A DNA stretch of 64,000 nucleotides from Candidatus Pantoea floridensis (GCF_900215435.1 NZ_OCMY01000001.1:2294001-2358000); one strand, 5' to 3'; shown: positions 1 through 12,380, counted from the stretch's first letter. Translations and numbers: made by a program. Notes: generated by a model from the sequence alone, not told the origin.

Positions 1-66
1 GGCCGTTGCGTTATCCAGCAGCACGTTGGTGCCGCGGCGAATTTGTAGTGCGGAAAAGACAATCAT
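1..66 (-). CDS. yheS: YheS, ABC-F family ATPase (N-terminal fragment)
   Basis: The first 22 codons are in the window, and the rest lies beyond the left edge. They read MIVFSALQIRRGTNVLLDNA followed by T-A, which matches the start of enterobacterial YheS, a soluble tandem-ABC ATPase of the ABC-F group thought to act on ribosomes. The fragment ends before the first Walker A motif. The gene diverges from kefG across a short AT-rich gap, as in E. coli. The identification rests on the short N-terminus plus gene order. Confidence 0.85.
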   Translation of the reverse strand, partial: MIVFSALQIRRGTNVLLDNATA

Positions 67-180
67 AAGCGCCGTATCGTCAGAATATGTTAATTTGTCG
101 GCAACATAATTCGATAATGTTTGTTGCGTCGAGCATGGTAGCGGAATTCCTGTGCCGTGACGACGCTTTGGAGGGGAACG

Positions 181-732
181 ATGTCGCAGCCACCCAAAAT
201 TTTGCTGCTTTACGCCCATCCGGAATCACAGGATTCGATTGCTAATCGGGTTTTGCTGCAGTCGGCTATGGAACTGGACCACGTCACGGTGCACGATTTA
301 TACGCCCACTATCCGGATTTTTTTATTGATATTCACTATGAGCAGCAGCTGCTGCGCGAGCATCAAATCATCGTCTTCCAACATCCACTTTATACCTACA
401 GCTGCCCGGCGCTGCTGAAGGAGTGGCTGGATCGCGTGTTGTCGCGCGGTTTTGCCAGCGGCCCGGATGGCAATGCGCTGGAGGGCAAATACTGGCGCAG
501 CGTGGTGACCACTGGCGAACCGGAAGCGGCTTATCATCATAGCGGTCTGAATCGTTATCCGATGAGTGACATTATGCGTCCCTTTGAGCTGACGGCGCAG
601 ATGTGCCGTATGCACTGGATGACGCCGATGGTGATTTACTGGGCGCGACGCCAAACGCCAGAAGTGATGCGTAATTTCGCGCGGGCATATGGCGACTGGC
701 TGGCTTCACCGCTGCCGCAAGGAGGGGTGTGA
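181..732 (+). CDS. kefG: KefG, ancillary quinone oxidoreductase of KefB
   Basis: This 183-residue flavodoxin-fold protein of the NAD(P)H dehydrogenase (quinone) family binds and activates the KefB potassium efflux channel at the inner membrane. The N-terminal [12 protein letters not shown] phosphate-binding strand and the [20 protein letters not shown] block are characteristic. An upstream in-frame ATG exists, but I chose the ATG preceded by GGAGGGG, which gives the E. coli start MSQP. The stop codon overlaps the kefB start by one base, so the two are translationally coupled and made together. Confidence 0.96.
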   Translation: MSQPPKILLLYAHPESQDSIANRVLLQSAMELDHVTVHDLYAHYPDFFIDIHYEQQLLREHQIIVFQHPLYTYSCPALLKEWLDRVLSRGFASGPDGNALEGKYWRSVVTTGEPEAAYHHSGLNRYPMSDIMRPFELTAQMCRMHWMTPMVIYWARRQTPEVMRNFARAYGDWLASPLPQGGV

Positions 733-2534
733 TGGAAGGCGAAACGTTACTCACGGCCGGCGTGATCTATCTGGTTGCGGCCGTGCTGATCGTGCCGATT
801 GCGGCGCGTCTCGGCATTGGTGCGGTGTTGGGCTATCTGCTGGCGGGGATTGCCATCGGTCCGTGGGGCCTGGGTTTCATCAGCGACGTTGAGGAGATTT
901 TGCACTTCTCCGAACTTGGCGTGGTGTTCCTGATGTTCATTATCGGCCTTGAGCTGAATCCCTCGAAACTCTGGTCGCTGCGCCGTTCAATATTTGGCGT
1001 GGGTGCAGCACAGGTGCTGATCTCGGCGGCGATTCTGGGGGGATTGTTGTGGCTCACCGACTTTAGCTGGCAGGCGGCAGTGATTGGCGGGATTGGTCTG
1101 GCCATGTCATCGACAGCCATGGCGCTACAGCTGATGCGCGACAAAGGCATGAACCGCAGTGAGTCTGGTCAGCTCGGCTTCTCGGTGCTGCTGTTCCAGG
1201 ATTTAGCGGTGATTCCGGCATTAGCGTTGGTGCCGCTGCTGGCAGGCGGCGACAGCGGTCACGTTGACTGGCTGAAAGTGGGCATGAAGGTGCTGGCGTT
1301 TGCCGGAATGCTGATTGGTGGTCGCTATCTGTTGCGTCCCATCCTGCGTTTTATTGCGGCATCCGGCGTGCGTGAAGTGTTTACCGCAGCGTCGCTGTTG
1401 CTGGTACTGGGATCGGCGCTGTTTATGGACGCGCTCGGCCTGTCGATGGCGCTGGGTACCTTCATCGCGGGTATTCTGTTAGCGGAAAGTGAATATCGTC
1501 ACGAGTTGGAAGTCGCCATCGAACCGTTCAAAGGGCTGCTGCTGGGGCTGTTCTTTATCTCAGTAGGCATGGCGCTCAACCTTGGCGTGCTTTATACCCA
1601 CATCGTTGAAATTCTGCTGGGCGTGGTGATTCTGGTCGCGGTGAAAACGCTGGTGCTGTATGTGCTCGCGCGCATTTATGGCTTGCGCAGCTCAGAGCGT
1701 CAACAGTTTGCCGGCGTGTTAAGCCAGGGCGGCGAGTTTGCCTTTGTGCTGTTCTCTGCGGCATCTTCAGCGAAGATGTTTAGCGGCGACCAAATGCCGC
1801 TGCTGCTGGTGACGGTAACGCTCTCCATGATGACCACGCCGCTGCTGATGAACGCCATAGATCGTTTACTCGCGCACCGCTTTAACGAGCCCGATGAGAA
1901 TGCCGAGAAGCATTTTGTTGAGGACGATCAGCCACAGGTGATTGTGGTTGGCTTTGGGCGTTTTGGTCAGGTAGTGGGTCGTTTGTTGATGGCTAACAAC
2001 AAACGCATTACGGTGCTGGAGCGCGATATCTCTGCGGTGAGCCTGATGCGTAAATATGGCTATAAGGTTTACTATGGTGATGCCACCGAGCTGGAGATGC
2101 TGCGTGCAGCTGGCGCGGAGAATGCACAATCCATCGTCATTACTTGTAACGATCCGGAAGATTCGATGTCCATCGTACACCTGTGCCAGCAGCATTTTCC
2201 GCAGCTGGAAATTCTGGCGCGCGCGCGTGGTCGTGTTGAAGCACACGAACTGCTGCAGGCAGGGGTTACGCTGTTCTCGCGTGAGACTTTCTCCAGTGCG
2301 CTTGAGCTGGGACGCAAGACGTTGATTTCGCTAGGGATGCATCCGCATCAGGCGCAGCGCGCGCAGCAACATTTCCGCCGTCTGGATATGCGTATGCTGC
2401 GCGAACTGGTGCCGAGCCACGATGACAGCGCGCAGGTTTCGCGTGTGCGTGAAGCCCGACGTGAGTTAGAGGATATTTTCCAGCGCGAAATGCAGCACGA
2501 AAAACGCCAGTTTGACGGCTGGGATGACGAGTAG
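732..2534 (+). CDS. kefB: KefB, glutathione-gated K+/H+ antiporter
   Basis: This is an inner-membrane CPA2 monovalent cation:proton antiporter of 600 residues, the E. coli size. It is held closed by glutathione and opened by glutathione adducts, lowering cytoplasmic pH during electrophile stress. About 380 residues form a dozen hydrophobic segments that include [20 protein letters not shown] and [16 protein letters not shown] cytoplasmic RCK/TrkA-N domain begins near residue 402 with the nucleotide loop VVGFGRFGQ and carries the glutathione site. A GTG three bases upstream is an alternative start. The ATG that overlaps the kefG stop was preferred. Confidence 0.97.
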   Translation: MEGETLLTAGVIYLVAAVLIVPIAARLGIGAVLGYLLAGIAIGPWGLGFISDVEEILHFSELGVVFLMFIIGLELNPSKLWSLRRSIFGVGAAQVLISAAILGGLLWLTDFSWQAAVIGGIGLAMSSTAMALQLMRDKGMNRSESGQLGFSVLLFQDLAVIPALALVPLLAGGDSGHVDWLKVGMKVLAFAGMLIGGRYLLRPILRFIAASGVREVFTAASLLLVLGSALFMDALGLSMALGTFIAGILLAESEYRHELEVAIEPFKGLLLGLFFISVGMALNLGVLYTHIVEILLGVVILVAVKTLVLYVLARIYGLRSSERQQFAGVLSQGGEFAFVLFSAASSAKMFSGDQMPLLLVTVTLSMMTTPLLMNAIDRLLAHRFNEPDENAEKHFVEDDQPQVIVVGFGRFGQVVGRLLMANNKRITVLERDISAVSLMRKYGYKVYYGDATELEMLRAAGAENAQSIVITCNDPEDSMSIVHLCQQHFPQLEILARARGRVEAHELLQAGVTLFSRETFSSALELGRKTLISLGMHPHQAQRAQQHFRRLDMRMLRELVPSHDDSAQVSRVREARRELEDIFQREMQHEKRQFDGWDDE

Positions 2535-2579
2535 ATCTATACTTAATTTATCCGTTCCTTAACGACGGCAGGAAACAGT

Positions 2580-2774
2580 ATGCGAAAACAATTTATTGCC
2601 GGTGCGGTTTGCCCGCACTGCCAGGAGAAAGACACGTTAGCATTGTGGCGTGAAAACAATGTTGATGTGGTGGAGTGCGTCGAGTGCGGCCATCAGATGC
2701 GTGAAGCCGATAAGCAAGTGCGCGATCAGGTTCGCAGCAATGAGCAAGTGATCGGCATTTTTCATCCTGAGTAG
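2580..2774 (+). CDS. yheV: YheV, small zinc-ribbon protein
   Basis: This 64-residue protein has two CxxC pairs, at Cys11/Cys14 and Cys33/Cys36, which should make one zinc ribbon. It is the conserved enterobacterial family that follows kefB. The gene lies 45 bases after kefB with an AGGA-type ribosome site, so it probably reads through from the kefGB transcript. No biochemical role is established. Being small, charged and soluble it resembles a nucleic-acid or protein binding ribbon, but that is inference. Confidence 0.9.
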   Translation: MRKQFIAGAVCPHCQEKDTLALWRENNVDVVECVECGHQMREADKQVRDQVRSNEQVIGIFHPE

Positions 2775-2804
2775 CGCATTGGCTCAGCTTTTTTTAAGCT
2801 TGAA

Positions 2805-2833
2805 CTTACAGCGGGATTGAATTCCGCTACAAT
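2805..2833 (+). promoter_or_regulatory. Candidate sigma-70 promoter of slyD
   Basis: A CTTACA hexamer is separated by 17 bases from TACAAT, upstream of slyD and downstream of the yheV stop. The -10 match is good and the -35 is moderate. The leader would be about 125 bases. Confidence 0.5.
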
Positions 2834-2964
2834 CGGCGCCATTAACGCTGAGCAGTATGTCACGACACAATTGGCATCCTCAGTCTTGAACCTTTCTGGT
2901 TGGTTATTGCACGCAAAATTGACCAATGGGACGGGATCTTAGTTCTCAACGGTTAGGAGATATC

Positions 2965-3519
2965 ATGAAAGTAGCAAAAGACCTGGTGGTGAGCCTGGCG
3001 TATCAGGTTCGTACCGAAGACGGTGTGTTGGTTGACGAGTCACCGGTGAGTGCACCGTTGGACTATCTGCACGGTCATGGTTCCCTGATTTCTGGTCTGG
3101 AAAAAGCGCTGGAAAATCATGATGTAGGCGATAAGTTTGACGTGCATATCCCGGCAAATGACGCTTACGGTCAGTACGATGACAACCTCGTACAGCGCGT
3201 ACCAAAAGACGTGTTTATGGGCGTTGACGAACTGCAGGTGGGCATGCGCTTCCTGGCAGAAACCGATCAGGGCCCAGTACCGGTTGAAATCACCGAAGTT
3301 GAAGATGAGCACGTTGTGGTTGATGGTAACCACATGCTGGCTGGTCAAAATCTGAACTTCAATGTGGAAGTTGTCGCGATTCGCGCAGCAACCGAAGAAG
3401 AGCTGGCGCACGGCCACGTGCATGGTGCAGATGGTCATCATCATGATCATGACCACGATCATGGTCACGATCACGGCCAGGGCGGCTGTGGCACTGGCGG
3501 TTGCGGCTGCAGCCACTAA
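2965..3519 (+). CDS. slyD: SlyD, FKBP prolyl isomerase and nickel metallochaperone
   Basis: This cytoplasmic peptidyl-prolyl cis-trans isomerase and chaperone has 184 residues. The FKBP domain (about residues 1-70 and 125-150) is split by an insert-in-flap chaperone domain (about 75-120). The last 35 residues are a metal-binding tail of repeated His-Asp and His-Gly followed by Cys-rich GGCGTGGCGCSH. In E. coli this tail supplies nickel to hydrogenase maturation. The tail is somewhat shorter than in E. coli (196 residues overall). I chose the ATG after GGTTAGGAGAT. A longer in-frame extension upstream lacks a good ribosome site and is not conserved. Confidence 0.97.
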   Translation: MKVAKDLVVSLAYQVRTEDGVLVDESPVSAPLDYLHGHGSLISGLEKALENHDVGDKFDVHIPANDAYGQYDDNLVQRVPKDVFMGVDELQVGMRFLAETDQGPVPVEITEVEDEHVVVDGNHMLAGQNLNFNVEVVAIRAATEEELAHGHVHGADGHHHDHDHDHGHDHGQGGCGTGGCGCSH

Positions 3520-3537
3520 TCAGTGTAACGCTTTGCG

Positions 3538-3567
3538 AGGCCACCTTTAGGTGGCCTTTCTTTTTTA
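3538..3567 (+). terminator. Intrinsic terminator of slyD
   Basis: An 8-bp stem AGGCCACC/GGTGGCCT with a 4-base loop is followed by TTCTTTTTT. It lies between the convergent slyD and slyX genes and just touches the slyX stop. Confidence 0.85.
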
Positions 3568-3783
3568 ATAATGCGGCGGGGGTGTTTCTTCTGATTGCGA
3601 CGCGATCATCGACGGTGCGCTATCCTTCACCTTATCCACTAACAGACGAACCTGCTCGCGCAGTCTTATCATCTCCAGCTCATGCTGAACCACGGTCTGA
3701 TTGAGCTGATCGATGGTGTATTCCTGAAAAGCCAGTTTGCTTTCCAGCGCCTCGAGGCGTTGTTCCCATTCTATTGATTGCAT
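3565..3783 (-). CDS. slyX: SlyX, short coiled-coil protein
   Basis: This 72-residue protein consists of one heptad-patterned helix (about residues 5-52, [19 protein letters not shown] onward). It ends in the family signature EETPPPHY, the same as in E. coli. Its function is unknown. The name comes from its position beside slyD, and it converges on slyD with a terminator in between. It has its own upstream region shared with the divergent fkpA. Confidence 0.95.
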   Translation of the reverse strand: MQSIEWEQRLEALESKLAFQEYTIDQLNQTVVQHELEMIRLREQVRLLVDKVKDSAPSMIASQSEETPPPHY

Positions 3784-3922
3784 GATCTTTCCTCATCTGC
3801 CGGTACGACGCGTTAAGCTGTTTCGGGCGTGATTCTACGGCCTTTGGCTTCAGAATCACCTGATATTTTACCTTTAAGTGGCATACTGCATTGAAAAGCC
3901 GCATAGCGCCTATATCTCTGAT

Positions 3923-3950
3923 GAAACTTCCTGAAGCAAAAAAGGTCGGA
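3923..3950 (+). promoter_or_regulatory. Candidate sigma-E promoter of fkpA
   Basis: GAAACTT is followed, after 15 bases, by GTCGGA. This resembles the sigma-E pattern GGAACTT-N15/16-GTCTGA. E. coli fkpA is a known member of the sigma-E envelope-stress regulon. The leader to the start codon would be about 107 bases. The -10 carries one mismatch, so this is a candidate. Confidence 0.55.
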
Positions 3951-4063
3951 GGTTGACCGGGTAATTACATTGTGGGAGTGTTCGCCGCTGCCACGTAAAG
4001 TTATAGTGTGGGCCTCAGTCCGCAATGATTCCCGAGGTGAGAGGCTTCGGTTTTGGAGAAAGG

Positions 4064-4897
4064 ATGAAATCACTGTTTAAAGTCACATTGTTAGCTACCA
4101 CCATGGCTGTCGCGCTGAATGCACCGCTGGCTATGGCAGCAGAAACTGCCGCAGCTCCAGCAGCAGATGCTGCACAGGCCGCGCCGCAAGCACCAAAAAA
4201 TGCTGCTTTCAAAAATGAAGACCAGCAGTCAGCTTACGCGCTGGGCGCTTCCCTTGGTCGCTACATGGACAACTCTCTGAAGGAACAAGAGAAACTGGGC
4301 ATCAAGCTGGATAAAGATCAGTTGATCGCAGGTGTTCAGGACGCATTTGGTGGCAAAAGCAAACTCTCTGATCAAGAGATCGAGCAAACCCTGCAGGCCT
4401 TCGAGGGTCGCGTAAAAGGCGCCGCTCAAGAGAAGATGGAAAAAGATGCGAAAGAGAACGCAGATAAGGGTTCAGCTTACGCAGATAAATTTGCCAAAGA
4501 AAAAGGCGTGAAGAAAACCGAATCTGGCCTGCTGTATCAGGTAGAGAAAGAAGGTACCGGTAACGCGCCAAAAGACAGCGACACTGTCGTAGTAAACTAC
4601 AAGGGTACGCTGATTGACGGTACTGAGTTCGATAACTCTTATACCCGTGGCGAGCCGCTGTCGTTCCGTCTGGATGGTGTGATTCCTGGCTGGACCGAAG
4701 GTCTGAAGCACGTGAAGAAAGGCGGCAAAATCAAGCTGGTGATCCCACCGAATCTGGCTTATGGCAAAAATGGCGTTCCGGGTATTCCGGCAAACTCCAC
4801 GCTGGTGTTCGATGTTGAGCTGCTCGACATCAAACCGGCGCCGAAAGCCGACGAGAAAGCGCAGGCTCCGGTCGCAGCCGATCAGAAAGCGCAGTAA
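4064..4897 (+). CDS. fkpA: FkpA, periplasmic FKBP prolyl isomerase and chaperone
   Basis: This periplasmic foldase has 277 residues. Residues 1-25 are a signal peptide with cleavage predicted after AMA, followed by an Ala/Pro-rich linker. A helical dimerisation and chaperone domain (about 40-145) precedes an FKBP isomerase domain (about 150-255) recognised by VVVNYKGTLIDGTEFDNSY and WTEGLKHVKKGGKIKLVIPP. The ATG behind GGAGAAAGG was chosen over an upstream in-frame ATG because it gives a proper signal peptide. The gene stands alone between its own promoter region and a terminator. Confidence 0.97.
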   Translation: MKSLFKVTLLATTMAVALNAPLAMAAETAAAPAADAAQAAPQAPKNAAFKNEDQQSAYALGASLGRYMDNSLKEQEKLGIKLDKDQLIAGVQDAFGGKSKLSDQEIEQTLQAFEGRVKGAAQEKMEKDAKENADKGSAYADKFAKEKGVKKTESGLLYQVEKEGTGNAPKDSDTVVVNYKGTLIDGTEFDNSYTRGEPLSFRLDGVIPGWTEGLKHVKKGGKIKLVIPPNLAYGKNGVPGIPANSTLVFDVELLDIKPAPKADEKAQAPVAADQKAQ

Positions 4898-4913
4898 TTT
4901 GCACTTGCTGTAT

Positions 4914-4943
4914 GACGCCGCCTCCGGGCGGCGTCTTTTATTT
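4914..4943 (+). terminator. Intrinsic terminator of fkpA
   Basis: A 9-bp GC-rich hairpin, GACGCCGCC/GGGCGGCGTC-type with a short loop, is followed by TTTTATTT. It isolates fkpA from yheO. Confidence 0.9.
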
Positions 4944-5073
4944 GGAAGAGGCACAGTAAAGGTGTGGCATAAGCGGGCGACATTTGCCAGACTAGCGCCT
5001 GCGTAACTATCACCATATGAGTCTGCCCCAAAGCTGTCGAGACAGGCTCCAGCCATTTAGGGTAATGTCTTCG

Positions 5074-5796
5074 ATGTCTAATCCATTCAATCCCGGTGAA
5101 CTGACTGACTTCGATTTACTGGAGCAGCGTCCGTTCGAGCAAGCCGATTTCGATATCCTCAAATCTTACGAAGCCGTTGTTGATGGCCTTGCGATGCTGA
5201 TTGGCTCGCACTGTGAAATCGTGCTGCATTCTCTGGAAGATTTGAAATGTTCAGCCGTGCGCATCGCTAACGGTGAACACACCGGTCGCAAGGTGGGCTC
5301 GCCGATTACCGATTTGGCACTGCGTATGCTGCACGATATGCATGGCGCAGACAGCAATGTTTCCAGAGCCTACTTCACACGCGCGAAAAGCGGCGTGCTG
5401 ATGAAATCGGTCACCATTGCAATTCGTAATCGTCAACAGCGCGTGATTGGCCTGCTGTGTATCAACATGAACCTTGACGTGCCGTTCTCGCAGATTATGT
5501 CGACCTTTATGCCACCGGAAATGCAGCAGGTTGATTCCAACGTTAATTTTGCCAGTTCGGTAGAAGACCTGGTCATGCAAACGCTAGAGTTCGCGATTGA
5601 AGAAGTGAGCGCTGACCGTAACGTCTCTAACAATGCGAAGAATCGCCAGATCGTGCTCAATATGTATGAAAAGGGCATTTTCGATATTAAAGATGCGATT
5701 AACCAAGTTGCCGATCGCCTCAATATCTCGAAGCATACGGTTTACCTCTATATCCGCCAGTTCAAAAGCGGTGATTTTCAGGGGCAGGATCGCTAA
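5074..5796 (+). CDS. yheO: YheO, PAS/HTH transcriptional regulator (DauR-like)
   Basis: This 240-residue regulator belongs to the YheO/DauR family. Its N-terminal PAS-like ligand domain contains [20 protein letters not shown] and the C-terminal helix-turn-helix lies in [19 protein letters not shown]. Its target genes are unknown. Three in-frame ATGs occur. The third aligns with the E. coli N-terminus and keeps the 240-residue length, with AGGG about 11 bases upstream. The one nine bases earlier is possible. The stop codon overlaps the tusD start by one base, so regulator and sulfur-relay genes are co-transcribed. Confidence 0.93.
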   Translation: MSNPFNPGELTDFDLLEQRPFEQADFDILKSYEAVVDGLAMLIGSHCEIVLHSLEDLKCSAVRIANGEHTGRKVGSPITDLALRMLHDMHGADSNVSRAYFTRAKSGVLMKSVTIAIRNRQQRVIGLLCINMNLDVPFSQIMSTFMPPEMQQVDSNVNFASSVEDLVMQTLEFAIEEVSADRNVSNNAKNRQIVLNMYEKGIFDIKDAINQVADRLNISKHTVYLYIRQFKSGDFQGQDR

Positions 5797-6182
5797 TGCG
5801 CTACACCTTGCTGGTTACCGGACCAGCCTACGGCACCCAACATGCCAGCAGTGCGTTGCTGTTTGCACGTGCGCTGGTGCAGGCTGGGCATCAGCTTGAG
5901 AGCGTGTTCTTCTATCGCGAAGGCGTGTTGAACGCCAACCAGTTGAGTGCACCAGCCAGCGATGAGGTCGATATGGTGCGTGAATGGCAGCAGCTGAGTA
6001 CTGAAAGGGGTACCGCACTGAATATCTGCGTAGCGGCCGCGTTGCGCCGTGGTGTAACCGATGCGCAGGAGGCGACGCGCCTGCAACTGCCGGGCAGTAA
6101 TTTGCAGCCGGGATTTGAACTGAGCGGTTTGGGTGCCCTGGCGGAAGCCGCGCTTCGCTGCGATCGGCTGGTGCAATTCTGA
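5796..6182 (+). CDS. tusD: TusD, sulfurtransferase of the TusBCD complex
   Basis: This 128-residue subunit carries the active-site cysteine of the heterohexameric relay, seen as Cys78 in [12 protein letters not shown]. TusBCD takes persulfide sulfur from TusA and passes it to TusE and MnmA for 2-thiolation of wobble U34 in Lys, Glu and Gln tRNAs. It overlaps yheO upstream and tusC downstream by one base each. Confidence 0.97.
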   Translation: MRYTLLVTGPAYGTQHASSALLFARALVQAGHQLESVFFYREGVLNANQLSAPASDEVDMVREWQQLSTERGTALNICVAAALRRGVTDAQEATRLQLPGSNLQPGFELSGLGALAEAALRCDRLVQF

Positions 6183-6541
6183 TGAACCGTGTCGCTTTTC
6201 TCTTTACTCAGGCTCCGCACGGCAGTAGCGCCGGCAGGGAAGGGCTTGATGCTGTGTTGGCCACAGGTGCGTTAAGTGAAGACATCGGCCTGTTCTTTGT
6301 CGGTGATGGGGTAATGCAACTGAATCCTGGTCAGCAGCCCGAGCAGATACTGGCGCGCAACTATATCGCCACTTTTGGCGTACTGGCGCTGTACGATATT
6401 GACCAGTGTTATGTTTGTGCTGATTCGCTGCAGGCGCGTGGACAAAGTCTGACTGCGGAGCGCGTGCTGGCCGCTGAGGTGCTGGACGCCGCAGCGCTTC
6501 GCGCGAAGCTTGCTACTTATCATCGTATTATTCGATTCTGA
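6182..6541 (+). CDS. tusC: TusC, sulfur-relay subunit
   Basis: This 119-residue DsrF-type subunit forms part of the TusBCD hexamer. It shares the DsrE fold with TusD but lacks the catalytic cysteine context. The [20 protein letters not shown] start and the [10 protein letters not shown] core are typical. Its start lies inside the tusD stop (TGATG), and tusB follows after nine bases, so the three subunits are made in stoichiometric coupling. Confidence 0.96.
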   Translation: MNRVAFLFTQAPHGSSAGREGLDAVLATGALSEDIGLFFVGDGVMQLNPGQQPEQILARNYIATFGVLALYDIDQCYVCADSLQARGQSLTAERVLAAEVLDAAALRAKLATYHRIIRF

Positions 6542-6550
6542 GAACCAATC

Positions 6551-6838
6551 ATGCTCTTCACGCTGCTGCAATCTCCCTGGCAATGCGACATTGATAGCCT
6601 GCTGCTGCTATTACAGGAAGGTGACGATCTGCTTTTATTGCAGGATGGCGTGACTGCGGCTCTTGCAGGCAGCCAGATGTTAGTCAAGCTCAATGCCACG
6701 CCGGCCATGCTATGGGTGTTAGAAGAAGATGTGGTGGCGCGCGGCCTGGTTGAGCAAATTTCGACCAAAGTAGCACGTTTGGACTATACTGGTTTCGTTG
6801 CCTTGACAGCGAAGCATCAACAACAAGTGGCCTGGTAA
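6551..6838 (+). CDS. tusB: TusB, sulfur-relay subunit
   Basis: This DsrH-type subunit has 95 residues, as in E. coli, and is the smallest member of the TusBCD tRNA-thiolation complex. Recognisable segments are MLFTLLQSPW and LLLLQEGDDLLLLQDGV. It is the last gene before the str promoter. No terminator is visible between them, so some read-through into rpsL is possible. Confidence 0.95.
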   Translation: MLFTLLQSPWQCDIDSLLLLLQEGDDLLLLQDGVTAALAGSQMLVKLNATPAMLWVLEEDVVARGLVEQISTKVARLDYTGFVALTAKHQQQVAW

Positions 6839-6859
6839 GAGCGAAAACCTGGTTATTTC

Positions 6860-7906
<1,047 letters not shown>

Positions 7907-7927
7907 CAGCAACGTAGTTGTTATTAA

Positions 7928-7967
7928 CCCAGCGGGCGTCCCAGTGACTCACCTGCTGGGCTTTTTT
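7928..7967 (+). terminator. Terminator-like hairpin between rpsG and fusA
   Basis: The 9-bp stem CCCAGCGGG/CCTGCTGGG has one G-U pair and a 15-base loop, and is followed by CTTTTTT. It has all parts of an intrinsic terminator yet lies inside the str operon, so it may partially attenuate fusA-tufA transcription or be suppressed by coupled translation. Confidence 0.7.
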
Positions 7968-7969
7968 AA

Positions 7970-10114
<2,145 letters not shown>

Positions 10115-10182
10115 GCTACGGTTTAAAAATGTTAACTGATGCCTTCATGAATCATGAAGGCACAACGTAAGGAATTATCGCC

Positions 10183-11367
10183 ATGGCGAAAGAGCAATTT
10201 CAGCGTAACAAACTGCACGTAAACGTGGGCACCATCGGTCACGTCGACCACGGTAAAACCACCCTGACTGCAGCAATCACTACCGTTCTGGCTAAAACCT
10301 ACGGTGGTAAGGCAAGCAAATTCGATGAAATCGATAAGGCGCCAGAAGAGAAAGCTCGTGGTATCACCATCAACACTTCTCACGTTGAATATGAAACCCC
10401 GACTCGCCACTATGCGCACGTTGACTGCCCAGGCCACGCCGACTATGTGAAAAACATGATCACCGGTGCTGCGCAGATGGATGGCGCAATCCTGGTTGTT
10501 GCTGCGACTGACGGCCCTATGCCTCAGACCCGTGAGCACATCCTGCTGGGTCGTCAGGTTGGCGTTCCTTACATCATCGTGTTCCTGAACAAGTGCGACA
10601 TGGTTGATGACGAAGAGCTGCTGGAACTGGTTGAAATGGAAGTACGTGACCTGCTGTCAGCATATGACTTCCCAGGCGACGACACTCCAATCGTTCGTGG
10701 TTCTGCTCTGAAAGCGCTGGAAGGCGACGCTGAGTGGGAAGCTAAGATCATTGAGCTGGCTGAGCATCTGGATACTTACATCCCAGAGCCAGTACGTGCA
10801 ATCGACCTGCCGTTCCTGCTGCCAATCGAAGACGTATTCTCAATCTCTGGCCGTGGTACCGTTGTTACCGGTCGTGTTGAGCGCGGTATCGTTAAAGTGG
10901 GCGACGAAGTTGAAATCGTTGGTATCAAGGCGACTGTTAAGTCTACTTGTACCGGCGTTGAAATGTTCCGTAAACTGCTGGACCAGGGTCAAGCAGGCGA
11001 GAACTGCGGCGTTCTGCTGCGTGGTATCAAGCGTGAAGACATCCAGCGTGGCCAGGTTCTGGCTAAGCCGGCTACCATCAAGCCGCATACCAAGTTCACT
11101 TCAGAAGTGTACGTTCTGTCTAAAGATGAAGGCGGCCGTCATACTCCGTTCTTCAAAGGCTACCGTCCACAGTTCTACTTCCGTACCACTGACGTGACCG
11201 GCAACGTTGAGCTGCCAGAAGGCGTTGAAATGGTAATGCCAGGCGACAACGTTCAGATGACCGTTGAGCTGATCCACCCAATCGCGATGGATGAAGGTTT
11301 GCGCTTCGCTATCCGTGAAGGCGGCCGTACTGTTGGCGCGGGTGTTGTTGCTACAATTATCGCTTAA
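10183..11367 (+). CDS. tufA: Elongation factor Tu
   Basis: This 394-residue GTPase carries aminoacyl-tRNA to the ribosomal A site. The G motifs are [23 protein letters not shown] and [10 protein letters not shown]. The beta-barrel domains 2 and 3 include [12 protein letters not shown] and the C-terminal [12 protein letters not shown]. It is the last str gene, 68 bases after fusA. Enterobacteria usually carry a second copy, tufB, elsewhere. A double hairpin follows. Confidence 0.99.
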   Translation: MAKEQFQRNKLHVNVGTIGHVDHGKTTLTAAITTVLAKTYGGKASKFDEIDKAPEEKARGITINTSHVEYETPTRHYAHVDCPGHADYVKNMITGAAQMDGAILVVAATDGPMPQTREHILLGRQVGVPYIIVFLNKCDMVDDEELLELVEMEVRDLLSAYDFPGDDTPIVRGSALKALEGDAEWEAKIIELAEHLDTYIPEPVRAIDLPFLLPIEDVFSISGRGTVVTGRVERGIVKVGDEVEIVGIKATVKSTCTGVEMFRKLLDQGQAGENCGVLLRGIKREDIQRGQVLAKPATIKPHTKFTSEVYVLSKDEGGRHTPFFKGYRPQFYFRTTDVTGNVELPEGVEMVMPGDNVQMTVELIHPIAMDEGLRFAIREGGRTVGAGVVATIIA

Positions 11368-11380
11368 TTGCGTTAATGTC

Positions 11381-11440
11381 GGAGGCTGCTAAGGTAGCCT
11401 CCGCGGCATAAAAGAGAGCACTTAGGTGCTCTTTTTTTTT
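11381..11440 (+). terminator. Double-hairpin terminator of the str operon
   Basis: The first hairpin, GGAGGCT/AGCCTCC, is followed 13 bases later by a second, AGAGCAC/GTGCTCT, which runs into nine or more T residues. The second is a strong intrinsic terminator. Confidence 0.93.
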
Positions 11441-11483
11441 ACCTGAAATTTTTGTTATGACTAAATCCACATAAAAGGCAGGT

Positions 11484-11512
11484 TTGAAATAAAAACAATT
11501 CTCATTTACAAT
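11484..11512 (+). promoter_or_regulatory. bfd promoter with overlapping Fur-like box
   Basis: TTGAAA and TACAAT are separated by 17 bases. The spacer holds AAAAACAATTCTCATTTAC, which by eye matches 11 of 19 positions of the Fur consensus. A bound Fur-Fe dimer would cover the -10, as expected for an iron-repressed bfd. Confidence 0.7.
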
Positions 11513-11544
11513 TTGATCATAAATTGTACGGGAGTCCGCAGTAA

Positions 11545-11739
11545 ATGTACGTCTGCTTGTGTAATGCCGTGAGTGATAAAACCCTCCGAGAAGTGGTTCG
11601 CCGCTATCAGCCTAAATCCATGCAGCAGCTCCGCCAATTGGTGCCGATTGGTAAGCAGTGTGGAAAATGTGTGCGCTTTGCTCGGGAAATTATGGAAGAT
11701 GAACTGCAAAACGTACCACCGTATAAAGAGATAGCCTGA
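11545..11739 (+). CDS. bfd: Bfd, bacterioferritin-associated ferredoxin
   Basis: This 64-residue [2Fe-2S] protein docks on bacterioferritin and reduces its core so that iron can be released. The four cluster ligands are Cys4, Cys6, Cys39 and Cys42, in VCLCN and QCGKC. It sits immediately upstream of bfr but appears to have its own Fur-type promoter, consistent with being made when iron is scarce. Confidence 0.97.
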   Translation: MYVCLCNAVSDKTLREVVRRYQPKSMQQLRQLVPIGKQCGKCVRFAREIMEDELQNVPPYKEIA

Positions 11740-11776
11740 CACAACGGGCAATAACCACAATAACTGTCGCGTTTTT

Positions 11777-11804
11777 TTGACTTCCCACTATCCGCATCTA
11801 CGAT
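11777..11804 (+). promoter_or_regulatory. Candidate promoter of bfr
   Basis: TTGACT is separated by 16 bases from TACGAT in the bfd-bfr gap. This would let bacterioferritin be expressed independently of the iron-repressed bfd promoter. The -10 match is moderate. Confidence 0.45.
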
Positions 11805-11832
11805 TTATGTAGTTGGAAGCGGAGGAAGCAAA

Positions 11833-12315
11833 ATGAAGGGCGACGGTAGAATCATAAGTTATCTCAATAAATTGCTGGGGAATGAGCTGGTTGCAATTAA
11901 TCAGTACTTCCTTCATGCGCGTATGTTTAAGAACTGGGGTTTAACACGCCTCAACGATGTTGAGTATCACGAGTCAATCGATGAAATGAAGCATGCCGAC
12001 AAGTACATCGAACGTATCTTATTTCTGGAAGGCATTCCTAACTTGCAAGATCTCGGGCGATTACGCATTGGTGAAGATGTCCCGGAAATGCTGCAGTCTG
12101 ACTTAGCATTAGAACTTGAAGGCGCAAAGGATTTGCGCGAAGCAATAGCATATGCGGACAAAGTTCATGATTATGTCAGCCGGGACATGATGATTGAGAT
12201 TCTCACGGAGGAGGAAGGGCACATCGATTGGCTGGAAACGGAACTCGAGCTAGTGCAAAAAATCGGTTTGCAAAACTATCTTCAGTCTCAACTAAAAGAA
12301 CAAAACGAACATTAG
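11833..12315 (+). CDS. bfr: Bacterioferritin
   Basis: This 160-residue subunit belongs to the 24-mer, haem-containing iron-storage shell. The ferroxidase ligands are present in [10 protein letters not shown] (Glu18), [11 protein letters not shown] (Glu51 and His54, with haem ligand Met52) and [10 protein letters not shown]. The C-terminus is two residues longer than in E. coli. GGAGG provides the ribosome site and a strong terminator follows. The gsp genes that adjoin bfr in E. coli are absent here. Confidence 0.98.
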   Translation: MKGDGRIISYLNKLLGNELVAINQYFLHARMFKNWGLTRLNDVEYHESIDEMKHADKYIERILFLEGIPNLQDLGRLRIGEDVPEMLQSDLALELEGAKDLREAIAYADKVHDYVSRDMMIEILTEEEGHIDWLETELELVQKIGLQNYLQSQLKEQNEH

Positions 12316-12345
12316 AGTTATGTTGAACAAGCTATATCTCGCCAG

Positions 12346-12380
12346 CCCGCGGCAATTAAAACGATTGTCGCGGGTTTTTT
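12346..12380 (+). terminator. Intrinsic terminator of bfr
   Basis: The stem CCCGCGGCAAT/ATTGTCGCGGG, with a G-U pair, carries a 7-base loop and is followed by six T residues. Confidence 0.92.

Noticed and set aside
3421..3519. Repetitive CATGATCATGACCACGATCA-type DNA at the slyD end, resembling a tandem repeat
   Set aside because: It encodes the His/Asp metal-binding tail of SlyD and is explained by that.
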